From a virus: DNA of 27,905 bases. The stretch is taken from positions 1 through 27,905 of IMG/VR virus record IMGVR_UViG_3300034283_001065. One strand, 5' to 3'. Positions 1 through 7,385 of this stretch are shown here, piece by piece (within the stretch, counting starts at the first letter, position 1; every line of letters starts with the position of its first letter). The position numbers were made by a program, and so were the translations under genes. Under the pieces are notes generated by a model. That model did not search any database. It saw nothing but the letters and a program-made list of their open reading frames with translations, and was not told where the DNA came from.

Positions 1-937
1 ATCTTGATGAAGCACAGATATTCAAGTAGTCAACGAAAACAATATCTGGTTTAAATTCACGCTTCATCTTTAATTCTTCAAGCAATGCTCTGAAGTGGCC
101 AGAGTGAGCAGAAGCAGTAGGATATTCTTTGACAATCAATTTACCTTGCGTTTTACTTTGAACCTTTTGAACACGACGTTCAAATAATTCTCTATCAACA
201 ACTGCAAGTTCATCCATACCAAGATTAAGCAAGTTCGCATCAATACGTTCAGCAATACGTTCCTCTGCCATCTCCATAGTGATATAGAGAACATTTCTAC
301 CTTGCATTAGAGAAGTCGCTGCGACGTGACACATAAACAAAGACTTACCCACACCAGTACCAGCGAGGATAATGTTTAGGGTCTTTTTAGACAATCCACC
401 TTTGGTGATTGTATTGAGCATGTCGAGGTCGAATGGAAGTTTTTCTTCGACTCTATGGTAGAAGTCCCATCGAGCTTCGAAGTCTTCCAGATAATCGTGA
501 CCAATGTGATTATCAAAAGAAACAGCAAGAGCATCAGACAACAATGAAGGAATGGCATCCTGTTGTCTTTGTTTGTCTTTTCCTTCGATAATTCGAATAG
601 AGTCCATAATAGCATTATAGACAGCCCTTTGCTTACAGAATGATTCCGTTTCAATTTCTAACCAATCCTGTACGGTATCAGTTGGCGTCAACTCTGAAAT
701 ATATTGTTGAAGTTCTTTAGACTCAACTTCATTTATATCTGTTCTGTTGCCAACTTCAATCGCAAGGATTTCATTTGTTGCTGGTTTGTTAAACTCACTG
801 AAGAATTTAATAATCTCAGTCGCAAGGATTTTCTCCCTGCGGTCTGAGAAATATGTTGGATCTATGTGAGGTAATACTTTACGACAAAAATTTTCATTAT
901 GAACCAGATTCGCTAGAATCGTTTTTTCTATCCTCAT
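1..937 (-). CDS. 41: gp41-like replicative DNA helicase, 3' end cut by window edge
   Basis: Hexameric DnaB-family helicase that unwinds DNA at the phage fork and works with primase. Reading from an ATG at 937 gives 312 codons with no stop before base 1, so the C-terminal part is missing. A DnaB-like N-terminal region (begins [15 protein letters not shown]) is followed by the RecA-like core with Walker A LAGTGVGKS and Walker B-like IVFVDYLNI close to the window edge. The start has an AGGTGG ribosome site 6 nt upstream and lies 41 bp inside the preceding 108-aa gene, so the two are probably translationally coupled. Position downstream of uvsX matches the conserved order of T4-like phages. Identity is secure. 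Confidence 0.95.
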   Translation of the reverse strand, partial: MRIEKTILANLVHNENFCRKVLPHIDPTYFSDRREKILATEIIKFFSEFNKPATNEILAIEVGNRTDINEVESKELQQYISELTPTDTVQDWLEIETESFCKQRAVYNAIMDSIRIIEGKDKQRQQDAIPSLLSDALAVSFDNHIGHDYLEDFEARWDFYHRVEEKLPFDLDMLNTITKGGLSKKTLNIILAGTGVGKSLFMCHVAATSLMQGRNVLYITMEMAEERIAERIDANLLNLGMDELAVVDRELFERRVQKVQSKTQGKLIVKEYPTASAHSGHFRALLEELKMKREFKPDIVFVDYLNICASSR

Positions 938-1223
938 CAACACCACCTGAATAAACAATTGAATTATTTTTTAGTCCTTCTTCAATCAAATGATGAAGGA
1001 TCTCACCTACAGTTTGCTCGAAGGCTGGCTTGTCAAACTTTTCGTCTTCAATAACATTATGCATGGTATATTCAAACGACAACTTTGCAGACGAACCATC
1101 GGGCATTTCTGATACTTCTACTTTACCATATTCATATATTATACCTGAAAATTGACCACCTGTCAACTCTACAGTATAGATTGCAGTATCATTTGTGTGT
1201 TCAATCAGCTTGAACGGTGTCAT
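897..1223 (-). CDS. conserved hypothetical protein between uvsX and gp41
   Basis: A 108-aa protein I cannot assign to a named family. The N-terminal two-thirds alternates short hydrophobic and polar stretches suggestive of beta strands ([19 protein letters not shown]), then a helix-like segment ([18 protein letters not shown]) and a polar, acidic tail. No membrane segment or signal peptide. It starts 23 bp inside the end of uvsX with GAGGAG upstream and ends 41 bp inside gp41, so it sits in a tightly coupled recombination/replication operon. A helper role at the fork is only an inference from position. Confidence 0.8.
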   Translation of the reverse strand: MTPFKLIEHTNDTAIYTVELTGGQFSGIIYEYGKVEVSEMPDGSSAKLSFEYTMHNVIEDEKFDKPAFEQTVGEILHHLIEEGLKNNSIVYSGGVDEDRKNDSSESGS

Positions 1224-2271
1224 CTTCTAACTCCTCATCAACTTCTGATGTATCCAATGATTCATGACCAAATTTATATTTCTTTGCAGTATACTCATTA
1301 ATTTGCTGCAAGATATCTTTGGTGAAATATTTTTCTGGATCTTCAGAGATATGTTTGCCAAACACTTTCTTACCATCAGGAAGTTCGATACGACCACCCT
1401 GTGACTTCCAAATACCTGCCTCAACTGCTAAGTCAGTAAGACCATGATAACGATCTAGACCAGATGAGAATGACAGTTTGGTTTCTACCATTGATTGTTC
1501 TTTAGTAAAACGTGATTTCTCAAGTTTACATTTAATGATGTTGCCAATAACTTCTGTACCATCTTTGTCCTTAGACTTAGAAAGGAAAACAATAGTTGAA
1601 GCAGCATACTTAAGACCATCACCACCTCCCATAGTCTTAGTTGGAACATAAGCACCAACAACAGCGTAGGTATGATTAGTAACAATCATAGCAATATCAA
1701 GTTTAGCAAGTTTCAAAGAAAGAACACGGAAAGCGCCACGAACCAATTGAGCACGTGTCATATCACGTGTCTCTTTACCTTCGGCAATATCTTCCATCTC
1801 TTTAGATGTAGAAAGCATACCCAATGAATCTAGACACAATAGTAATTGTGGGCGATCATTCTTTGGTCGTTTCTCATATGCATCAAGAATCTTTGTTGCT
1901 TGAGTGCGGAACTCTTGGACAGTCGATACAGGAACAATAACAAATCTACGTGTATCAATACCACGCTCTGTTAACATATCACGTGTCAACGCTCCCTCAG
2001 TTTCAAAATATACAACTCCTGCTTCTGGATTGGCTTGTAGAAAGTTCTTACATATCCCGAGGGCGTAGAAGGTTTTTCCAGTTGAACTTTCTCCTGCAAG
2101 TGCTGTAACTTTATTAGAAGGAAGACCGCCAAAAATAGAACCACTGAGTAAAGCATTGAACGCATAACTACCAGTGTCAATGAAACTAGCAGTGTCGCCC
2201 ACAATGCCATCATCAGCCAGTCCAGCATACTCATTATCAAGTTCCTTTACGATTGTCTTTAAAAAATCCAT
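1201..2271 (-). CDS. uvsX: UvsX RecA-like recombinase
   Basis: Strand-exchange recombinase that coats single-stranded DNA and drives recombination-dependent replication, loaded by UvsY. 356 aa against about 390 in T4. Walker A is GESSTGKT at residues 60-67, and the Walker B-like strand is [10 protein letters not shown] near residue 148. The C-terminus is strongly acidic ([14 protein letters not shown]), as is usual for RecA/UvsX tails. The start has GGAGAAGAAC immediately upstream. It has its own early-type promoter (2300-2328) with the -35 box just after the stop of the upstream nuclease gene. Confidence 0.96.
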   Translation of the reverse strand: MDFLKTIVKELDNEYAGLADDGIVGDTASFIDTGSYAFNALLSGSIFGGLPSNKVTALAGESSTGKTFYALGICKNFLQANPEAGVVYFETEGALTRDMLTERGIDTRRFVIVPVSTVQEFRTQATKILDAYEKRPKNDRPQLLLCLDSLGMLSTSKEMEDIAEGKETRDMTRAQLVRGAFRVLSLKLAKLDIAMIVTNHTYAVVGAYVPTKTMGGGDGLKYAASTIVFLSKSKDKDGTEVIGNIIKCKLEKSRFTKEQSMVETKLSFSSGLDRYHGLTDLAVEAGIWKSQGGRIELPDGKKVFGKHISEDPEKYFTKDILQQINEYTAKKYKFGHESLDTSEVDEELEDDTVQAD

Positions 2272-2299
2272 GTTCTTCTCCGTATATGTTTATATGTTT

Positions 2300-2328
2300 A
2301 GTATATAATAGTTTGTGTTAAATGTCAA
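2300..2328 (-). promoter_or_regulatory. early-type sigma70 promoter of uvsX
   Basis: On the minus strand TTGACA (2328-2323), a 17-bp spacer beginning TTTAAC, then TATACT (2305-2300). Predicted start near 2293, giving a leader of about 22 nt. The -10 box departs at one base from the TATAAT used by the other promoters of this set. Confidence 0.8.
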
Positions 2329-2329
2329 G

Positions 2330-2773
2330 TTATTTGCACCAAGATTGTTTTGCTTCTCCAAAATATTCTCGTGCAAGACCTTTCTCAATAAGTTGAGCAC
2401 GTAAACTCTTGCCATCTAGGATAACGTCTCCAAGGACACGACCACCAAACTTATCCCATGACATCAGAGCAACTTTAACTTGCTTTGCTTCTGCAACTGC
2501 TTTCTTTGTAAAAGCAGTAGCTTCTTCACCACGCTGCGCTTCACTTGGACATTGTGCACGTGAACCTTTTTCTGGAGTATCAACACCAAAGATACGAACA
2601 CTCAAAACAGGTTTAAGTGGTGGTGGTAAAAACTTTGCTTCAAACTCAACGGTATCACCGTCTTTAACTTTTGTAACTTTCCAGTCATATTGAACACTTG
2701 GTTGTTCTTTTGCTTGCGCTGGAAGCATGAGTGCTAGGAAAACAAATCCTACTGCGTAATATAGTTTCTTCAT
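2330..2773 (-). CDS. secreted staphylococcal-nuclease-like (thermonuclease) protein
   Basis: 147 aa. A typical Sec signal peptide (residues 1-21: Lys-Lys, a hydrophobic core, then PAQA before KEQ) precedes a single SNase domain. The catalytic set of the family is present: Asp40 (KDGDTV), Arg60, Asp65 and Glu68 in VRIFGVDTPEK, and Arg112 in GGRVLGDV. Such enzymes cut DNA and RNA and need calcium. With the signal peptide it should act in the periplasm or outside the cell, not on replicating phage DNA. Its ATG overlaps the gp43 stop (ATGA), so it is translated from the polymerase operon. Two Cys residues (75 and 146) could form a disulfide, consistent with export. Confidence 0.9.
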   Translation of the reverse strand: MKKLYYAVGFVFLALMLPAQAKEQPSVQYDWKVTKVKDGDTVEFEAKFLPPPLKPVLSVRIFGVDTPEKGSRAQCPSEAQRGEEATAFTKKAVAEAKQVKVALMSWDKFGGRVLGDVILDGKSLRAQLIEKGLAREYFGEAKQSWCK

Positions 2774-5259
2774 CCAAAAAACTCCTCTAAATTAGATTTC
2801 TCTTCGATTGACCAACCGATTGGTTGGATAAGACTTTCAAGTTGTTCAAGAAAAACTTTCTCAAACATCAATTCATAGTCAACGTATTTATGTAGGTTAA
2901 GCTCTTTTGGCAACTCACCAGCAAAGGCAACCACGTTTTCTTGAATGGTATTTGGAACCTTTAAGTAAACAAACTTAATTTTATCACCATCACGAATCAT
3001 TGGATATTTCTTATCCAACTTATTTTGTTTAACGTAGTGATTAAACAAGAGAGCACCTCGCACATGAATCGGTGTTCCCTTTTTATATATTGTAGAAGAA
3101 GCTGTATATTCTTTTAGACCATTCAATCCACGTGGGAATGCAATCTGCTCAACAGGCAACTCTTTAAACTGAATGCGGAACTCATTAATAAACTTATGCA
3201 ATTTACTTTCATCACCAGCAAGAATTACTTTCAACACTTCCTTCATCTTAGAACGGATAACTTGTGGTGTTGAAGATTTCACCATCTCTAGACCCATAAC
3301 TTTTAATTTGGGTTGAGCATATTGAACACCCTCAGAGTTATGGACATTTAAAATATAACGCTTTTTCGCAGTCCAGATTGCTTTGTCGGCAAGAACCTCA
3401 CGCTTCATCTGCATCTTCTGAGCATACGCATTCATATACTCAGCAAGTTTTTGATAGGTTGTATCTATGAAAGGTTGGAAGGCATCCTCACAGATTTTAT
3501 CCATGTATTTAATTTTCTGTTCATCTGTTTTCCCAGCACAAGTATGCTCAACCAAATCTTCAAGCGATAGGTAGATGGAATCAGTATCAATAGCAATGAC
3601 ATAATCTTTGTCTTCAGTCTTTAAAATCTTATTCATGTATTTGTTAAACTCGTTAGCCATCCAACGGATAGATAACTGCCCAGATGTCGTGATGCCTTCA
3701 GCAATCCTTACGTCAAAGTAACGGAAGTATTGATTACCGATCGCACCATAAGCTGAGTTCAAAGCAATCTTCATAGCCATCTGTAGATTGTTGAGTCTTG
3801 AGATTTCTTTCAGTAGGTGAGTCTTTGACTTATCGTTCTGATATTCTTGCTCGACTTTCAACATCTGCTTTTTAAACTTAGAACGATTCACATACATTTG
3901 CTCCATCAACTCTGGCATGAAACCTCTTACGTCTTTGCGATAGCACCAGCCATTTGCGCTGACTGCTAGATCTTGCCTATGCCCATAGGAAGTATCAACA
4001 TCTTTGTTTAGAAGTTTCTCAACGCTGATACCATGGACTTTTTCATCAGTCAATGTTTCAGGACTCATGTTATACTGCATAATCAAATGCGGATACAGAC
4101 TGTTCAAGTCAAAAGAAGCCACCCAACGATGCGCACCAATAATTGGATCTTTAACAAATGCACCTTCAAATGCTTCGGTTTTATTTGTTCGTGTCTTCTC
4201 AGGGATGACAATGTTTCTCTGACGTAGGTGATTATAGATGATAGAATCCCACATACGTACTTGAGAGAAAACATCCTCGTAGTTAATCTTAGCATTGTAA
4301 GCCATAGTGATTAACAACTCAATCAACTTCATTTTATCTTCAAGTCTATCGACAAGACGTGTATCATGGATGTTATACTTAACGAAAAGATCCCAATGCT
4401 TAGCATAGAAGTCACGGAAGTTATCTTCAGGATTCTCTAATTTGTTTTCGCCAAGTTCAACGAAAGCGATGTGATCCAGTTTATATGATTCTTGTGCAGT
4501 ATACGTATACTTCTTATAGAGATCTAAGTAGTCAACAGTAGATATGCCAACCATGTCATAACAAATCTCTTCGTTACCTTTGACATGAATTCTGCGTTCA
4601 TTAACGATATCCCATGGTGACATCTTCTTAGAGAAACTGTTACCAAGGACTTTATCAATCCTGCGAACAAGATAAGGGATATCAAAGAAGTTGATATTCC
4701 AGCCAGTGATAATGTCAGGGGATTGTGTTTGCCAGAAGATGAGAAATTCTTTTAGTAGAGAAGATTCATTTTGGCATTGAATATAACGAACACCTTCTGC
4801 GCCAGCAAATGGACGTGAGCCGAAGGTAGTAATTTGTTTTGTGAAGTTATCTTGTATAGTGATTAGAAGAACTTCTTCCGCAGCAGATTCAACATTAGGG
4901 AAACCACTTTCAGCACCTACTTCAATATCAATAGAGAAAATTTTAATCTTCTCAATATCCCAGCGAATGTCGTTTGAGTAACTATCGCTGATGTATTGGT
5001 GAGCATAGTTTGCGTTGCCATATACGCTGAATCCATCTACCTCTTTGTATCGTTCAATAAAGTCACGTGCTTCATTAATATCACCAAACTTAACTTCGCT
5101 TACTGGTTCACCAAACAAGGTGCGCCACTCACTAGGTTTATTTGATTTGATGTAGAGGGTTGGAGAAAAATCAATTTTAGTTTTGTATGGGTTGCCGTTC
5201 TTGACTGCACGAACAAGCAACTTGTTCCCATACTTAGTTACGTTTGTGTAAAATTCCAT
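2770..5259 (-). CDS. 43: gp43 family-B replicative DNA polymerase
   Basis: 829 aa (T4: 898). The 3'-5' exonuclease motifs are visible: Exo I FSIDIEVG (Asp111, Glu113), Exo II NINFFDIPYL and Exo III YNIHDTRLV. Polymerase motifs follow: A SFDLNSLYPH, B KIALNSAYGAIGN and C IDTDSIY. The C-terminus SNLEEFFG has the form of a sliding-clamp-binding peptide. The ATG directly follows the dexA stop (TAAATG), with GGGGT inside the end of dexA as ribosome site, and the gene ends in an ATGA overlap with the nuclease gene. Confidence 0.98.
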   Translation of the reverse strand: MEFYTNVTKYGNKLLVRAVKNGNPYKTKIDFSPTLYIKSNKPSEWRTLFGEPVSEVKFGDINEARDFIERYKEVDGFSVYGNANYAHQYISDSYSNDIRWDIEKIKIFSIDIEVGAESGFPNVESAAEEVLLITIQDNFTKQITTFGSRPFAGAEGVRYIQCQNESSLLKEFLIFWQTQSPDIITGWNINFFDIPYLVRRIDKVLGNSFSKKMSPWDIVNERRIHVKGNEEICYDMVGISTVDYLDLYKKYTYTAQESYKLDHIAFVELGENKLENPEDNFRDFYAKHWDLFVKYNIHDTRLVDRLEDKMKLIELLITMAYNAKINYEDVFSQVRMWDSIIYNHLRQRNIVIPEKTRTNKTEAFEGAFVKDPIIGAHRWVASFDLNSLYPHLIMQYNMSPETLTDEKVHGISVEKLLNKDVDTSYGHRQDLAVSANGWCYRKDVRGFMPELMEQMYVNRSKFKKQMLKVEQEYQNDKSKTHLLKEISRLNNLQMAMKIALNSAYGAIGNQYFRYFDVRIAEGITTSGQLSIRWMANEFNKYMNKILKTEDKDYVIAIDTDSIYLSLEDLVEHTCAGKTDEQKIKYMDKICEDAFQPFIDTTYQKLAEYMNAYAQKMQMKREVLADKAIWTAKKRYILNVHNSEGVQYAQPKLKVMGLEMVKSSTPQVIRSKMKEVLKVILAGDESKLHKFINEFRIQFKELPVEQIAFPRGLNGLKEYTASSTIYKKGTPIHVRGALLFNHYVKQNKLDKKYPMIRDGDKIKFVYLKVPNTIQENVVAFAGELPKELNLHKYVDYELMFEKVFLEQLESLIQPIGWSIEEKSNLEEFFG

Positions 5260-5814
5260 TTATACCCCATAAAGTAACATCATCGCATCAAGCGCACAGT
5301 CATGCGTAGGATGATGTTTAATCACATTGTGTCTTCCGAATGTAGGATGGTTCACATCCGCATAACCATTCTTAGAAGTAGAACATAGAATATCAACTCC
5401 AGTTCTAACATCTCGCCAATCATTATAAGGCAAAAGACGTTCTGTGTCAAGTTTTAAGCAAAGACTATCAATAACCATTTGGTCTAAAGAACCACGTGCC
5501 CAAATTTTAGCTGGACCATATTTCTTGATGTAGTCTTTTAATTTGTTGATTGCATCGATCGGATGTAAGTCATCTGGCGCTGGATCGAAACTCAGCTTTC
5601 GAATGTGAGGATGAATTTTACTCCACCATTCGAGTGTGTCTTTAGAAACTGTTCTTCCATACTTTTCGATTTGAACCTTACTATCAAACTTTACAAACAA
5701 AGATTTGTTTAGTAGGGTATCATAATCGTCGCCTTCTTCGAAGTAGAGAATGGCAGCAGATAGAACAACAGAAGTGGACTCAATATCAAGAGTCTCAATG
5801 TCAAACATATACAT
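5260..5814 (-). CDS. dexA: DexA-like 3'-5' exonuclease
   Basis: 184 aa. DEDD-fold exonuclease: first motif FDIETLD (Asp5, Glu7), then SKDTLEWWSK, WARGSLDQ holding the second acidic residue, WRDVRTGVDIL, and HPTHDCALDAMM with the last His/Asp pair. The order and spacing fit T4 exonuclease A and the related Rv2179c-like exoribonucleases, so RNA as well as DNA is a possible substrate. Start chosen at 5814 with GGGTG 7 nt upstream; MFDIET at 5808 is an alternative. It abuts gp43 with no gap and has its own promoter with a dyad around the -10 box. Confidence 0.85.
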   Translation of the reverse strand: MYMFDIETLDIESTSVVLSAAILYFEEGDDYDTLLNKSLFVKFDSKVQIEKYGRTVSKDTLEWWSKIHPHIRKLSFDPAPDDLHPIDAINKLKDYIKKYGPAKIWARGSLDQMVIDSLCLKLDTERLLPYNDWRDVRTGVDILCSTSKNGYADVNHPTFGRHNVIKHHPTHDCALDAMMLLYGV

Positions 5815-5833
5815 TATAAAACACCCATAGAAA

Positions 5834-5864
5834 AATCTCAGATATAATAATTATACCTGAGATT
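5834..5864. repeat. perfect inverted repeat around the dexA promoter -10 box
   Basis: Arms AATCTCAG (5834-5841) and CTGAGATT (5857-5864), 8 bp each, with 15 bp between them that contains the TATAAT box. This placement suits an operator that would block polymerase. As RNA it could only fold if transcription started further upstream. Confidence 0.7.
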
Positions 5865-5878
5865 CTAATTAAAAGCAA
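5850..5878 (-). promoter_or_regulatory. early-type sigma70 promoter of dexA-gp43
   Basis: TTGCTT (5878-5873), 17-bp spacer beginning TTAATT and ending CAGG, then TATAAT (5855-5850). Lies right after the stop of the upstream LSm-like gene. Predicted leader of about 30 nt before dexA. The weak -35 (TTGCTT) is shared with the gp55 promoter. Confidence 0.8.
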
Positions 5879-5880
5879 AT

Positions 5881-6192
5881 TTAAGAAAGTTGGATACTTG
5901 AGGTTGGCATAGTATTTGCAATTTCTATACCAGAACCGTAGATGCGGTTATATTCGTTGACCATCTGTACGTCAGGCTCACAGTCAGCTGCGATAGCTGT
6001 CTTGTAAACATAAACTTTTGCAAACTCTGCGTAAGCCATATATGGAGCAAGCGCAACACTAAACTTACCGTCTGGTGTTTGACGCATTAGAATTACTGCT
6101 GGGGATTTTAGAATGATGCCTGTAGCATCTGAAGATTCTTCGCTGCCGATTACTTCTTCACCTGTTAACAACTTAAAAATTTTCACTGTCAT
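5881..6192 (-). CDS. LSm-like small phage protein (copy 1)
   Basis: 103 aa from the ATG at 6192, chosen because AGGATAACT sits just upstream; an in-frame TTG at 6207 has no such site. The sequence opens VKIFKLLTGEEVIG, followed by a break, then IILKSPAVILMRQ, then APYMAY and a KVYVYKTAI strand, ending in a helix-like DVQMVNEYNRIYG. This strand pattern (metabolite/RNA-type 'NGdxvig' strand pair, 'p..i' strand) recalls Sm/Hfq-like small barrels, and it parallels the gene at 21322-21798. Fold assignment is by eye. It overlaps the 75-aa gene upstream by 20 bp. Confidence 0.75.
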   Translation of the reverse strand: MTVKIFKLLTGEEVIGSEESSDATGIILKSPAVILMRQTPDGKFSVALAPYMAYAEFAKVYVYKTAIAADCEPDVQMVNEYNRIYGSGIEIANTMPTSSIQLS

Positions 6193-6400
6193 AGTTATCC
6201 TGTTCAATTAAAAAATCAATAAAACTCGATGCTTCATTAAAATCGGTGAAGTATCTTGAGAATACCTGCTCTTGGTAAAAGCAGTGTTGCGCAACAAGTA
6301 ACACGTACTTGTCACGGAATACAGATATCTTTAACAACCAGTCTTTACGACGGACTGTTTGAAAAGAGATCATATCTTTGGAGACTTTTGCTTTCATCAT
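6173..6400 (-). CDS. small hypothetical protein
   Basis: 75 aa, basic N-terminus, then KDWLLKISVFRDKYVLLVAQHCFYQEQVFSRYF and an acidic C-terminal helix. No family recognised; the strand-rich middle with an aromatic-rich end suggests a compact domain. Two tandem ATGs (6400, 6397) open it and there is no good ribosome site. The CATAAATA box just upstream would start RNA almost at the ATG. It overlaps the LSm-like gene by 20 bp. Confidence 0.65.
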   Translation of the reverse strand: MMKAKVSKDMISFQTVRRKDWLLKISVFRDKYVLLVAQHCFYQEQVFSRYFTDFNEASSFIDFLIEQDNYDSENF

Positions 6401-6405
6401 ATTCT

Positions 6406-6413
6406 TATTTATG
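6406..6413 (-). promoter_or_regulatory. possible late promoter variant CATAAATA
   Basis: Seven of eight bases of the T4 late box TATAAATA, directly after a hairpin, the same arrangement as at the two clear late promoters at 7294 and 24337. The mismatch at the first base keeps confidence low. Confidence 0.4.
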
Positions 6414-6416
6414 ATG

Positions 6417-6442
6417 AAGAGGGAGTCTCCTCCCTCTTTTTT
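6417..6442. terminator. GNRA hairpin; T-tract on the plus-strand side
   Basis: Nine-base-pair stem (AAGAGGGAG / CTCCCTCTT), loop GAGA when read on the minus strand. The T-run that makes a classical intrinsic terminator follows the stem on the plus strand; on the minus strand the hairpin is followed by CATC. It may act in both directions, or mainly stop antisense RNA. Confidence 0.55.
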
Positions 6443-6515
6443 AAGACTTAGGTGGTTGGGTTTTACCGTTTACCCATTCCCAATCTTCATCTGTCATTGG
6501 GATCCAATTAGTCAA
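6441..6515 (-). CDS. possible 24-aa ORF with TTG start
   Basis: TTG start at 6515 with AAGGGG 7 nt upstream. The peptide contains TNWIPMTDEDWEWVNG, rich in Trp and acidic residues, and ends just before the hairpin at 6417-6442. It overlaps the end of the 37-aa gene. It is too short to prove coding; the support is the ribosome site and the snug fit between neighbour and hairpin. Confidence 0.35.
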   Translation of the reverse strand: MTNWIPMTDEDWEWVNGKTQPPKS

Positions 6516-6621
6516 TTCTATTCCCCTTAGCATACGCAGCAGCTTTTGCTTTGCGTGCTTCGATAATTGACTCGATCATGACGTTGAAGAATGTCTTACA
6601 GAGTTTCAGCAGCTTTGTCAT
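6508..6621 (-). CDS. 37-aa hypothetical protein overlapping hsp20 end
   Basis: ATG at 6621 with AGGAAGAAG upstream, inside the last codons of hsp20 in another frame. Begins MTKLLKLCKTFFNVMIESII and continues with EARKAKAAAYAKGNRID. The N-terminal 20 residues form an amphipathic or membrane-binding helix and the rest is basic and Ala-rich. Function unknown. Probably co-expressed late with hsp20. Confidence 0.6.
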   Translation of the reverse strand: MTKLLKLCKTFFNVMIESIIEARKAKAAAYAKGNRID

Positions 6622-7102
6622 ATGCTTCTTCCTGTAAGAGTTGTTTACCTTTACCTGTCTTTACTGGCACTTTCTTTGCCTTTCTTTCTTCTGGTACTAA
6701 TTGATCTAGAGCGATCTTTAGAATACCATTGAAAAGTTCAGCGTCTTTAACTTCATACTGATCGCCGATAGCCCACGCACGTGTGAACGAACGATTAGCA
6801 ATACCTTTGAACAAGTAATCAGTGCCCTCTGGTTCTACCGATTCAGAGTTACCCTTGACAACTAATTTGCCACCATCGATAGTAATGTCGATTTCATTTT
6901 GTGCGAAACCTGCTACAGCGATTTCAATCGTGTAGGTATTACCGTTCTTACGAACATTGAATGGTGGATAGTTAGGGATATTCTTAGTGAGTTCGTCATG
7001 CAATGCTTGCATCTTTGAGAATTGCTCATCAAAGCCAACAAAGACTTTATCAAATTCTTTGAAGTGTTCACCAAAAATAGTTGGAATGAATTTGTGTACC
7101 AT
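6596..7102 (-). CDS. Hsp20/IbpA-like small heat shock protein
   Basis: 168 aa. An ATP-independent holdase that keeps unfolding proteins soluble. A short aromatic-rich N-terminal arm (VHKFIPTIFGEHFKEF) is followed by an alpha-crystallin domain at about residues 45-135 (NYPPFNVRKNGNTYTIEIAV, DITIDGGKLVVKG, AELFNGILKIAL), then a basic tail with VPV in the place of the IxI oligomer motif. The start at 7102 is chosen because GGAG lies 8 nt upstream. An in-frame ATG at 7216 would add 38 residues but lacks a good ribosome site and family resemblance. It has a late promoter and a long leader, so it is likely made during virion assembly. Confidence 0.9.
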   Translation of the reverse strand: MVHKFIPTIFGEHFKEFDKVFVGFDEQFSKMQALHDELTKNIPNYPPFNVRKNGNTYTIEIAVAGFAQNEIDITIDGGKLVVKGNSESVEPEGTDYLFKGIANRSFTRAWAIGDQYEVKDAELFNGILKIALDQLVPEERKAKKVPVKTGKGKQLLQEEAYDKAAETL

Positions 7103-7288
7103 AGTTTTTTCTCCTATTAAGCGAGTTGAAAAACTCTCAAGCAAATCCCCGAAGGCGAATTGAAGAGAGCCATATTTAAAATGCTGGTTACGAGATCCAG
7201 CGACATCGTGCGTCATGTCCGCTTTATCACGCTTCGTTCCATAGCGGTCCTAAGGTGAAGTCTTTACGTTCCCATCCCGATTGGGACA
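7103..7288 (-). promoter_or_regulatory. 186-nt hsp20 leader RNA, possible RNA thermometer
   Basis: Untranslated region between the late promoter start point and the hsp20 ATG. Near the ribosome site, AGTTTTTC (7127-7120) can pair with GAAAAAACT (7111-7103) across a loop that holds most of the Shine-Dalgarno site, leaving one bulged A. The same upstream segment can instead form a local hairpin GAGTT-TTTC-AACTC that frees the ribosome site. An A-U rich clamp over the start of a heat shock gene is typical of RNA thermometers. A further hairpin, GCTGG/CCAGC, lies near 7183-7201. Folding was judged by eye. Confidence 0.4.
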
Positions 7289-7293
7289 TAAAC

Positions 7294-7301
7294 TATTTAT
7301 A
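7294..7301 (-). promoter_or_regulatory. late promoter TATAAATA of hsp20
   Basis: Exact match to the T4 late box recognised by gp55. It starts within 4 nt of the T-run of the pqqA terminator. Expected RNA start near 7288. Confidence 0.8.
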
Positions 7302-7304
7302 ATG

Positions 7305-7326
7305 AAAAACCCACCGAAGTGGGTTT
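7305..7326 (-). terminator. intrinsic terminator after pqqA
   Basis: Minus-strand stem AAACCCAC / GTGGGTTT, UUCG tetraloop, then a run of five T. It ends transcripts from pqqA and any read-through from regA before the hsp20 late promoter. Confidence 0.85.
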
Positions 7327-7385
7327 CTCTATATGTTTTTTAAACGCAATCGCCCAAACTTTCGAGCCAGCGTTCCAAATCAGAC

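Noticed and set aside
7103-7216. N-terminal extension of hsp20 from the ATG at 7216
   Set aside because: The frame is open, but the ATG at 7102 has a proper ribosome site, the extra 38 residues do not resemble small heat shock proteins, and the region is better explained as leader RNA.
7227-7289. 20-codon ORF starting just after the hsp20 late promoter
   Set aside because: No ribosome site, the ATG is only 4 bases past the late box, and no recognisable product.
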